From the NCBI GenBank assembly GCA_913031525.1, contig CAJWGC010000063.1, forward strand, positions 1 to 6,475: a stretch of 6,475 nt of DNA, read 5' to 3'. Position 1 is the stretch's first letter. Every line of letters begins with the position of its first letter. Both the position numbers and the translations under genes were made by a program. The notes under the pieces are model-generated. The model ran no database searches and was not told the DNA's origin. It was given only the letters and a program-made list of their open reading frames with translations. The stretch comes from an uncultured Acidimicrobiia bacterium. GTDB lineage: Bacteria > Actinomycetota > Acidimicrobiia > Spongiisociales > UBA5794. Positions 1 to 4,941 of the stretch are shown one piece after another.

Positions 1-71
1 AAATCCATGGTTATAGCGTAGTCTTGAAAAGGCGAATTCGAGGAAGCCTCTCCCCAACGCAGTGATCCCGC

Positions 72-77
72 TAGATT
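72..77 (+). promoter_or_regulatory. Possible -10 box upstream of the DUF6941-like gene
   Basis: TAGATT fits the actinobacterial -10 pattern TANNNT. An ATG lies 7 bases after it, at 85, and opens a 14-codon frame that ends at 129 across the likely start of the next gene at 120. No good -35 element is visible. The same TANNNT-to-ATG spacing recurs before the FHA and DUF151 genes, which is the main reason for listing it. It may be chance. Confidence 0.3.
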
Positions 78-119
78 CTCGGCTATGACACCGATCCGAT
101 TTTGGGAAATTTTCAAATC

Positions 120-530
120 ATGCATTTGACCACTGCGATGCTGGCTGATTCAGCTCAAGTCCAGGGAGGCAAGCTGTTTGTCCTGGGAGGGGGCTTCGAC
201 ACTATTACGACGCGTTCGCTTCCGGTAGTTCATCGGAGCCTTGCTGTGGCGCTTGTCGCTGTCGTTTCTCCTGAGGAGAGGCATAGAGATCTCGTGATTA
301 CGGTAAATCTGGTCGGAGAAGACGACGAATCGATCGGAGTCGAAGCGAAAGGACGATTACGTGTGGGGGCTCCCCCCAATCTTCCGCCTGAATCGTCGAG
401 TGTCGTGCCGATTGTTACTCCCTTTTACAACGTTCGTTTCAAAGAGGCCCAAAAGTACGGATTCGTTGTCGGTTTCGAAGGTGAAGAATTGGCAAGGGTG
501 GCGTTTCGCGTGATGTTAGTTTCAAGCTAG
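120..530 (+). CDS. DUF6941-like small conserved protein
   Basis: A 136-residue protein of unknown function. Its opening, an MHLTTAMLADSA stretch followed by GGKLFVLGGGFDTI, resembles the actinobacterial DUF6941-type proteins, which start with a strand leading into ALLADAA and a GKL...LGGG turn. I recognise the family from this pattern, not from a search. The rest looks like an all-beta domain (VALVAVV, LVITVNLVGED and YGFVVGFEGEELARVAFRV strands), with no signal peptide, membrane span or catalytic motif. The frame opens further upstream with TTG at 102, but ATG at 120 starts exactly where the family homology begins. Neither start has a well-spaced Shine-Dalgarno sequence. It lies 15 bases before the pgsA-like gene and is probably co-transcribed with it; this does not reveal its role. 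Confidence 0.72.
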   Translation: MHLTTAMLADSAQVQGGKLFVLGGGFDTITTRSLPVVHRSLAVALVAVVSPEERHRDLVITVNLVGEDDESIGVEAKGRLRVGAPPNLPPESSSVVPIVTPFYNVRFKEAQKYGFVVGFEGEELARVAFRVMLVSS

Positions 531-545
531 TGCATCGATAACCCA

Positions 546-1118
546 GTGATGACGATTCCGAATCTGGTTTCGCTTACTCGGATTGCACTTGTTCCAGTCT
601 TTCTTTGGTTAGTTCTTGTGGAAAAAAATCCGGTTGGCGGGGGGTGCTTGCTAGTGCTGATCGGATCAACCGATTGGATTGACGGATACTTGGCGAGACG
701 TATGAACCAGGCAAGCAAAATAGGAGAGTTTCTTGATCCGCTAGCCGATCGCCTGGCAGTTGCAGCCGCTGTTTTCGCTGGGTTGCTTGAGGGCGTTCTG
801 CCTTTGTGGCTGGGCTGGCCAATAATCGTTCGCGAATCCCTTATAGGCGGGGGAGCGCTGTTCCTCGTAATGCGAACAGGCACCAAGCTACAGGTGCGCT
901 GGTTGGGGAAAGCATCGACGCTAGCGCTTTATGTCTCGGTTGCATGGTTCTACCTTTCCTTCCATGACTTCACGCTGGGCCGCGTTATAGCGTATACCAG
1001 TGGGATTCCCGGACTCGTGGGTTATTACACAGTCGGATTCCAATACTTTGGAGATTTACGCCGGGAACTTACTGAAGGGGGCACTGTTCTTGGAAGTAAG
1101 CTCTCTAGAGATAGGTGA
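546..1118 (+). CDS. pgsA: CDP-alcohol phosphatidyltransferase, PgsA-like (phosphatidylglycerophosphate synthase family)
   Basis: An integral membrane enzyme of 190 residues that moves a phosphatidyl group from CDP-diacylglycerol to an alcohol, most likely glycerol-3-phosphate, in the first committed step to phosphatidylglycerol and cardiolipin. The CDP-alcohol phosphotransferase signature is complete: D43, D46-G47, A50-R51, G60, D64 and D68, in the spacing DxxDGxxAR-x8-GxxxDxxxD. Hydrophobic segments surround it (about residues 9-25, 70-90, 93-108, 124-140 and 147-168), as expected for the six-helix fold. IPNLVSLTRI at the N-terminus and the later LGK-x-ST stretch are typical of PgsA. Starts at GTG 546 or ATG 549; neither has a clear ribosome site, so coupling to the upstream gene is plausible. 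Actinobacteria carry several paralogues (PgsA, phosphatidylinositol phosphate synthase, cardiolipin synthase), so the acceptor is not certain. A PgsA-like gene also precedes gcvH in M. tuberculosis. Confidence 0.87.
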   Translation: MMTIPNLVSLTRIALVPVFLWLVLVEKNPVGGGCLLVLIGSTDWIDGYLARRMNQASKIGEFLDPLADRLAVAAAVFAGLLEGVLPLWLGWPIIVRESLIGGGALFLVMRTGTKLQVRWLGKASTLALYVSVAWFYLSFHDFTLGRVIAYTSGIPGLVGYYTVGFQYFGDLRRELTEGGTVLGSKLSRDR

Positions 1119-1131
1119 GATCGGAGAAAAC

Positions 1132-1512
1132 GTGGAATTATCAGGCAGTTTTCGCTATGCGGAAACCCATGAATGGGCCAAACGCGAGGAAGACGGTTCG
1201 ATTCGAGTGGGAATTAGCGATTTCGCGCAGGCCCAACTCGGCGACCTTGTATTTGTCGAATTGCCGGATCTTGATATTCAAATCGAACGAGGTGAAGCAT
1301 TTAGCGAAGTCGAATCTACGAAGTCAGTCTCGGAGATTTATGCTCCTATTTCCGGACGTGTTGTGGCGCGAAATGAGGCTCTGTTAGAAACACCTGAGCT
1401 GATAAACAGCGATCCATACGGCGATGGATGGATCGTGGCGATCTCGCCAGAGGAGGATGAAAATATAGACCATCTTCTTAGCTCTGCTGAATATGAGGCG
1501 ACTCTCGAGTAG
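1132..1512 (+). CDS. gcvH: Glycine cleavage system H protein (lipoyl carrier)
   Basis: The H protein carries the aminomethyl group between the P, T and L proteins of the glycine cleavage system on a lipoyl arm. The 126-residue length is normal for GcvH. The N-terminal RYAETHEW is the usual opening, GISDFAQAQLGDLVFVELP matches the conserved first half, and the lipoylation site is K64 in ESTKSVSEIYAPISG. The NSDPYGDGW stretch near residues 92-100 is the standard C-terminal motif. The frame is open far upstream, but GTG at 1132 sits 5 bases after GGAG (1123-1126) and fits the family start; longer versions would run through pgsA. It begins 13 bases after pgsA. The T-protein partner gcvT begins at 5933; P protein is not in the window. 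Confidence 0.96.
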   Translation: MELSGSFRYAETHEWAKREEDGSIRVGISDFAQAQLGDLVFVELPDLDIQIERGEAFSEVESTKSVSEIYAPISGRVVARNEALLETPELINSDPYGDGWIVAISPEEDENIDHLLSSAEYEATLE

Positions 1513-1526
1513 CCAAACCCTTTCAA

Positions 1527-1547
1527 GTCTCAACCTTTAGTTGAGAC
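1527..1547. promoter_or_regulatory. Perfect 8-bp inverted repeat upstream of the FHA-MerR operon (operator candidate)
   Basis: The arms GTCTCAAC (1527-1534) and GTTGAGAC (1540-1547) are exact reverse complements separated by CTTTA. The repeat fills much of the 53-bp gap between gcvH and the FHA gene. If transcription starts at ATG 1566 the dyad covers about -39 to -19, over the -35 region, a normal place for an activator or repressor. No T-run follows, so an intrinsic terminator is unlikely. The MerR protein encoded second in the operon is the obvious candidate to bind here, but that is inference. Confidence 0.6.
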
Positions 1548-1552
1548 CGCGC

Positions 1553-1558
1553 TACCAT
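1553..1558 (+). promoter_or_regulatory. -10-like box for a probably leaderless FHA-MerR operon
   Basis: TACCAT matches TANNNT and ends 7 bases before ATG 1566. No Shine-Dalgarno sequence precedes that ATG. This is the arrangement of actinobacterial leaderless transcripts, in which RNA begins at the start codon. No consensus -35 is seen; the inverted repeat at 1527-1547 occupies that position, which would fit a regulator-dependent promoter. Confidence 0.5.
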
Positions 1559-1565
1559 TTGTGAG

Positions 1566-1949
1566 ATGGAAACCGATCAAGATCCGACGATCTCTCATGA
1601 ACCGGCTATTCAGAGCGGTTCTGAAATTGGCAACGCGCGAATTGCCGGTAGTTTTAGCTACGCCCTGATCATAGATCGTGGCCCTAGCGCGGGTCTGACG
1701 TATGTACTCGGAGATGGTGAGACGTTGGCGGGGAGATCTGATGACGCTGATATTTTCCTCGACGACGTTACCGTCTCACGCCGCCATGCGCGCTTCCTCA
1801 ACGAAACAGGGATGCTTTTGATAGAGGATCTTGGATCGACCAATGGAACTTATATCAATTCGGAACGCGCCGACCAAGCATTACTTAAGCCTGGGGATGA
1901 GGTGTTTATAGGGAAGTTCCGTATGAGAGTGGTTAGCGGAGATGAGTGA
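1566..1949 (+). CDS. FHA-domain protein, GarA/OdhI-like by position
   Basis: A 127-residue cytoplasmic protein with one forkhead-associated domain, which binds phosphothreonine peptides. The domain spans about residues 33-123. Its ligand-binding residues are present: G56-R57-S58, S71-R72-R73-H74 and S91-T92-N93-G94-T95. Residues 1-30 are a polar, probably disordered tail. In position (after gcvH, before an Rv1828-type MerR gene) it matches GarA (Rv1827) of M. tuberculosis and OdhI of Corynebacterium, which control 2-oxoglutarate dehydrogenase and glutamate metabolism. Those proteins have an ETTS motif in the N-terminal tail that Ser/Thr kinases phosphorylate. I find no such motif here; T3 and T8 are the only tail threonines. 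FHA identity is firm, but GarA-type function is only suggested by synteny. The last 8 bases overlap the next gene. Confidence 0.92.
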   Translation: METDQDPTISHEPAIQSGSEIGNARIAGSFSYALIIDRGPSAGLTYVLGDGETLAGRSDDADIFLDDVTVSRRHARFLNETGMLLIEDLGSTNGTYINSERADQALLKPGDEVFIGKFRMRVVSGDE

Positions 1950-2640
1950 CTCTGATAAGGCTCTCAGTATCGGTGAAGTCATCAACGAATTGCGACCAGA
2001 ATTCCCTGGTCTGACAGTCTCAAAGATCAGGTTTTTAGAGAGCCAGGGTCTTGTTTCTCCCGAGCGAAGCAGCTCTGGCTACCGAATGTTTGTCTCAGAG
2101 GATGTCAAACGAATCCAGTATGTTCTTCGCGAACAACGTGATCATTTTGTCCCCTTGAAGGTGATTAAATCAAAGCTCACTGCTTGGGAACGTGGAGAGG
2201 AAGTGACCGCGGAGCCAGAATCCGGACCTCCACCGGAGACATATCTCACGGGATCCGACGTTTCTTTAACTAGCGAGGAGTTGAGTCGATCTTCGGGGCT
2301 CGACCGATCGCAGATCCGCGAACTTATTGATCAAGGGGTGCTGGTTCCTCGGGATTTGCCAGGGGGTAAGCAAGTATTCCGGGACGACGATGTGGCTATT
2401 GCTCGCGCTAGTTGTCGATTACTAGCAAGGGGATTCGAAGGACGGCATTTGCGTGTTTTGCGCTTGGCGGCCGATCGTGAAACTGATCTTCTGTCTCAGC
2501 TGGTTGGTCCATTGATGCGCCATCGAAACCCAGATAATCGGCGTCGGGCTGCAGAAATTCTTGCTGATTGTGCACAGGCCGGATCGCAGCTTCAAGAAGG
2601 TATTGTTCGCTCCAGGCTTCGGCGATTGCTTGAGGGATGA
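1942..2640 (+). CDS. ftsR: MerR-family transcriptional regulator, Rv1828/FtsR type
   Basis: A 232-residue DNA-binding regulator. Residues 8-68 form a MerR winged helix-turn-helix: LSIGEVINELRPEFPG, then VSKIRFLESQGLVSP and the wing SSGYRMFVSEDV. A proline- and glutamate-rich linker (about 88-100) leads to a second helix-turn-helix-like unit (107-165), with SSGLDRSQIRELIDQGVLVPR resembling a second recognition helix and wing. A helical C-terminus follows. This two-module layout, plus the position after an FHA gene, matches Rv1828 of M. tuberculosis and FtsR of Corynebacterium, which regulates ftsZ. No metal- or drug-sensing cysteine cluster is present; C158 and C210 are isolated. ATG 1942 overlaps the FHA gene by 8 bases and lacks a well-spaced ribosome site, so translation is probably coupled. 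The inverted repeat at 1527-1547 is a possible autoregulatory site. Confidence 0.88.
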   Translation: MSDSDKALSIGEVINELRPEFPGLTVSKIRFLESQGLVSPERSSSGYRMFVSEDVKRIQYVLREQRDHFVPLKVIKSKLTAWERGEEVTAEPESGPPPETYLTGSDVSLTSEELSRSSGLDRSQIRELIDQGVLVPRDLPGGKQVFRDDDVAIARASCRLLARGFEGRHLRVLRLAADRETDLLSQLVGPLMRHRNPDNRRRAAEILADCAQAGSQLQEGIVRSRLRRLLEG

Positions 2641-3689
2641 TGCGATCTAAGGTCGCTTCTTTTGCTCTTTCAGCCGTACTCGTTCCATCAATGTCTGTGC
2701 CACGTATCGTGTCAGAGGAATTCATTCCGGATCTTCCTACTCTGAGCGCACGATCCTGGGTGTTATTTGATGCCGATGCAGGGGTGACGCTGGCTTCTCA
2801 TAACGCAGATCAATCACGACCGATGGCCTCGGTGACCAAGATAATGACCGCAATCGTGGTGATGGAGAACGCCGCTCTCGACGAATCGGTACAAGTTTCT
2901 AGACGCGCTGAGGCGATCGGAGAGTCGGAGATAGGCTTGGTGGTAGGTGAATCCTGGTCTGTGGCGGAGCTGTTGACGGCAACCATGGTCCGCTCCGGAA
3001 ACGACGCGGCCATGGCGCTTGCCGAACACGTCGGCGGCAGCGTGGAAGAATTCGCAGGCATGATGAACGATAAGGCTGAGCAACTAGGCCTCGATAACAC
3101 ACGTTTCAAGAATCCCCACGGCCTGGATGAAGCCGGGCACTACGCGACCGCCAATGACCTTGCGGTGATTGCACAGGCCGCGCTTAAGCATCCTTTTCTG
3201 GTGCGTCTCGGCCGGACTGTAAGAGTTGAACTGCGTCCAGGTCCTAATGGAGAATCCCGTTTAGCGAAGACAACAAATAAATTGCTCGGGGCTTATCCGG
3301 GGGTCGTAGGACTCAAGACAGGATTCACCAATAAAGCCGGGCTTGTCCTTGTCTCTGTACTCGAGCGGAATGGCCGAAGGCTTATAGCCGTGGTAATGAA
3401 ATCCTCTAACCACTTCAAGGACAGTCGTGAGTTACTCGAATGGGGAGCCCGTACACCAAGTTTGAAGGATCGTTTCGTTGCTCCTTTGCTCACTTTAGAA
3501 GAAGAGCAAGGAGCGGATGGAGGACCGCTCGATGGATTTTCCGAACTCGAAAAGGCTCGCCTTTCCGCTGTGCAAGATATTCCCACAGGGAACTGGGTAA
3601 CGACATCGTTTCGCACGACAGATCTCGGACGAAATATCGAAACATGGTTGCGTTCGATCCTACCGGTAACTCTAGGAGGGGCCGGATGA
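2637..3689 (+). CDS. D-alanyl-D-alanine carboxypeptidase (S11 family, class C penicillin-binding protein)
   Basis: A secreted serine peptidase that trims the terminal D-Ala from peptidoglycan pentapeptides and so limits crosslinking. All three penicillin-binding motifs are present: S65-V-T-K68 (nucleophile and general base, in MASVTKIMTA), S120-G-N122 (in MVRSGNDAAMALAE) and K227-T-G229 (in VGLKTGFTNKAG). Residues 6-22 form a short hydrophobic signal-like segment. The protein is 350 residues, enough for the catalytic domain plus a charged tail, but I see no clear C-terminal membrane anchor; only the weak segment 336-346 could be amphipathic. ATG 2637 overlaps the MerR stop in ATGA; ATG 2640 is an alternative start three bases on. 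This gene and hpt sit between the Rv1828-type and Rv1829-type genes, which are adjacent in M. tuberculosis. Confidence 0.93.
   Translation: MMRSKVASFALSAVLVPSMSVPRIVSEEFIPDLPTLSARSWVLFDADAGVTLASHNADQSRPMASVTKIMTAIVVMENAALDESVQVSRRAEAIGESEIGLVVGESWSVAELLTATMVRSGNDAAMALAEHVGGSVEEFAGMMNDKAEQLGLDNTRFKNPHGLDEAGHYATANDLAVIAQAALKHPFLVRLGRTVRVELRPGPNGESRLAKTTNKLLGAYPGVVGLKTGFTNKAGLVLVSVLERNGRRLIAVVMKSSNHFKDSRELLEWGARTPSLKDRFVAPLLTLEEEQGADGGPLDGFSELEKARLSAVQDIPTGNWVTTSFRTTDLGRNIETWLRSILPVTLGGAG
3674..3680 (+). promoter_or_regulatory. Ribosome binding site that fixes the hpt start
   Basis: AGGAGGG lies 5 bases before ATG 3686, inside the end of the carboxypeptidase gene. The hpt frame is open back to 3440, but only this ATG has a strong ribosome site and matches the family's N-terminus. 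Confidence 0.75.
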
Positions 3690-4270
3690 ACGAGACATTT
3701 GTGGAAGTAGTCGCCGAGTCTCGGTTAATGCGTCGTATTGCAGAGCTGGGAAAGGAGATCAGTGCTGACTACGCGGGGAGACGTCCTGTCGTGTTGGGGG
3801 TTCTCAATGGTTGTTTGCCGTTTATCGCCGACCTTGTCCGGAGTATGCCAGGGCCAATGGAAATCGAGTTCTTGTCGTTGACGAGATTCGGAGAGGAGGG
3901 TCGAGTATCGATAGCCATGGATACGACGACACCTCTTCAAGGACGCCACGTATTGATCGTCGAAGACATCGTTGATACAGGACTGACGCTTGCATCGTTA
4001 AGACGTATGATCGAAATCCGAGATCCGGCTTCCGTAGCGACTGTGGCTCTTTTGGACAAGGTCCCGAGGCGAATTATTGAGATTCCAATCGAGTACCGAG
4101 GGTTTGAGATCGGAGATGAGTTCCTACTCGGCTACGGTCTTGATTGGGAGGGCCAGTACCGAAATCTGCGATCCCTTTGGGCGGTTACCGACCTAAGTGT
4201 TCTAAAGCGCGATCCCTATGCATTAAATCAGGAAACTGCGACTACGGGAGAAGGGTTCGGGGCTCGGTGA
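3686..4270 (+). CDS. hpt: Hypoxanthine phosphoribosyltransferase family protein (purine salvage)
   Basis: A 194-residue type I phosphoribosyltransferase, which would join hypoxanthine or guanine to PRPP to make IMP or GMP. The PRPP loop is intact (V92-E93-D94-I95-V96-D97-T98-G99, preceded by a hydrophobic strand). L123-D124-K125 corresponds to the purine-contacting lysine region, and DEFLLGYGLDWEGQYRNL (144-161) is the conserved C-terminal motif with D153. Two places differ from textbook Hpt: the usual LKG pyrophosphate-binding loop reads L40-N41-G42, and the flexible catalytic loop (about 63-75) lacks the usual SY pair. About 20 extra polar residues follow the fold. These features may mark a divergent subfamily, so base specificity is uncertain. 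ATG 3686 overlaps the carboxypeptidase stop by 4 bases. The longer frame from 3440 is an artefact inside the preceding gene. Confidence 0.82.
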   Translation: MNETFVEVVAESRLMRRIAELGKEISADYAGRRPVVLGVLNGCLPFIADLVRSMPGPMEIEFLSLTRFGEEGRVSIAMDTTTPLQGRHVLIVEDIVDTGLTLASLRRMIEIRDPASVATVALLDKVPRRIIEIPIEYRGFEIGDEFLLGYGLDWEGQYRNLRSLWAVTDLSVLKRDPYALNQETATTGEGFGAR

Positions 4271-4276
4271 TAGGCT
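4271..4276 (+). promoter_or_regulatory. -10-like box immediately upstream of the DUF151 gene
   Basis: TAGGCT fits TANNNT, begins right after the hpt stop codon and ends 6 bases before ATG 4283. No Shine-Dalgarno sequence precedes that ATG, so a leaderless internal promoter is plausible. No convincing -35 is visible. Read-through from hpt with translational coupling is the alternative. Confidence 0.45.
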
Positions 4277-4282
4277 GATCAC

Positions 4283-4777
4283 ATGGATGACCAAGTCGCC
4301 ATGGATATCGTTGGTGTTCGTATCGAGCTTCCGACCAACACCCCGATCCTTCTGTTGCGCGAACGAAATGGCAAGCGTTTTCTTCCCATTTGGATAGGCC
4401 CTAACGAAGCAGCTGCGATAGCTTTAGCCCTCCAAGGAATCGAACCTGAACGACCCATGACACATGATCTCTTGAAGGTTGTAGCTGAGCAACTCGGTGC
4501 TGAAGTGGATCGGGTAGTTGTTACTGAACTGAGAGAAGGAACGTTTTTTGCCGACTTGGTGATGCGTCAAGGTGATGAGATAGTTGCCGTTTCGACGCGT
4601 CCTTCCGATGCCATTGCGCTAGCAACTCGAACACGATCTCCTGTATTTGCCTCTCGAGCTGTGCTCGATGAGGGCGGTGTCGAGATACACGATGATTCCC
4701 AAGAAGAAGAGATCGAACGTTTTCGTGAGTTTCTGGACGACATCACCGCGGAGGATTTCGAATCTGGCTCGGCGTAA
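4283..4777 (+). CDS. Bifunctional nuclease family protein (DUF151)
   Basis: A 164-residue cytoplasmic protein of the DUF151 family, named after a plant bifunctional nuclease reported to cut both DNA and RNA. The bacterial members' role is unsettled. Family motifs appear in order: ILLLRERNGKRFLPIWIGPNEAAAIALAL (22-50), ERPMTHDLL (56-64), EGTFFADL (85-92) and STRPSDAIALATR (104-116). The acidic tail ends in FREFLDDITAEDF, matching the end of the actinobacterial form; there is no extra UVR domain. Length and motif order match M. tuberculosis Rv1829, and the gene sits between the two MerR genes as there, although two extra genes intervene upstream. ATG 4283 is preferred because of the -10-like box 6 bases upstream; ATG 4301 would give a slightly shorter protein that also fits. 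Confidence 0.9.
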   Translation: MDDQVAMDIVGVRIELPTNTPILLLRERNGKRFLPIWIGPNEAAAIALALQGIEPERPMTHDLLKVVAEQLGAEVDRVVVTELREGTFFADLVMRQGDEIVAVSTRPSDAIALATRTRSPVFASRAVLDEGGVEIHDDSQEEEIERFREFLDDITAEDFESGSA

Positions 4778-4832
4778 TCGAACGCCGGAAATGTACAGTG
4801 TCTTTACAGAAGTGTCTTTTCGTAAGGTTGAG

Positions 4833-4841
4833 TTATCCACA
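4833..4841 (+). promoter_or_regulatory. Perfect DnaA-box 9-mer
   Basis: TTATCCACA is the strong DnaA-box consensus. It lies 7 bases upstream of the TTGACA -35 element of the next gene, in a 164-bp intergenic region. I see no second good box or AT-rich unwinding element, so this is not an origin. It could be a site where DnaA adjusts transcription of the MerR gene. By simple arithmetic an exact match on either strand of this gap is expected about 0.001 times, before allowing for related sequences. Confidence 0.45.
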
Positions 4842-4848
4842 TCAATTG

Positions 4849-4878
4849 TTGACAACGTTGTGTCGGCAGGTCTAGTTT
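4849..4878 (+). promoter_or_regulatory. Promoter for the second MerR gene (TTGACA-N18-TAGTTT)
   Basis: A perfect TTGACA (4849-4854) and TAGTTT (4873-4878, fitting TANNNT) are separated by 18 bases. This is the best two-box promoter in the window. It predicts a transcript start near 4885 and a leader of about 57 bases. The -35 lies in a small GTTGACAAC dyad (4848-4856) and overlaps the palindrome ACAACGTTGT (4852-4861). A second -10-like TAAGCT at 4915-4920 lacks a matching -35. Confidence 0.6.
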
Positions 4879-4894
4879 CACGGTCGTAGTTCGG

Positions 4895-4912
4895 CATGCG
4901 AAATTACGCATG
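4895..4912. promoter_or_regulatory. 18-bp near-perfect palindrome in the MerR leader (operator candidate)
   Basis: CATGCGAAATTACGCATG is symmetrical at 8 of 9 base pairs; only the A/A pair at 4901 and 4906 breaks it. It would lie about 10-28 bases downstream of the start predicted from the TTGACA promoter, or just upstream of the -10-like TAAGCT at 4915. Either place suits a repressor, possibly the MerR protein itself. It could also form a short RNA hairpin. Confidence 0.5.
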
Positions 4913-4928
4913 TGTAAGCTTCACCGCG

Positions 4929-4935
4929 AAGGAGG
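4929..4935 (+). promoter_or_regulatory. Strong ribosome binding site for the second MerR gene
   Basis: AAGGAGG lies 6 bases before GTG 4942. It decides the start codon and contrasts with the FHA and DUF151 genes, which have no such site, showing that this gene is translated from a leadered mRNA. Confidence 0.75.
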
Positions 4936-4941
4936 CCTGCT

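Noticed and set aside
3..65. Open + frame ending in TGA at 65, possibly the tail of an upstream gene
   Set aside because: Only 20 codons are visible with no recognisable family sequence; it cannot be told from chance.
1000..1131. Upstream extension of the gcvH frame
   Set aside because: It runs through the C-terminal coding part of pgsA. GTG 1132 has a GGAG site and matches the GcvH N-terminus.
1527..1547. Intrinsic terminator after gcvH
   Set aside because: The stem is only moderately GC-rich and no T-run follows; its position over a -35 region fits an operator better.
2810..3109. Minus-strand open frames opposite the carboxypeptidase
   Set aside because: They are antisense shadows of a well-supported coding gene, with low-complexity composition and no family resemblance.
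3440..3685. Upstream extension of the hpt frame
   Set aside because: It lies within the carboxypeptidase gene in another frame, encodes an arginine-rich shadow sequence, and ATG 3686 has a strong AGGAGGG site.
4833..4841. Replication origin
   Set aside because: Only one good DnaA box, no AT-rich unwinding region, and no dnaA, dnaN or parAB neighbours.
4619..4897. Open frames on both strands over the DUF151 3' end and the intergenic region
   Set aside because: They have no ribosome site or recognisable protein features, and overlap a conserved gene and promoter elements.
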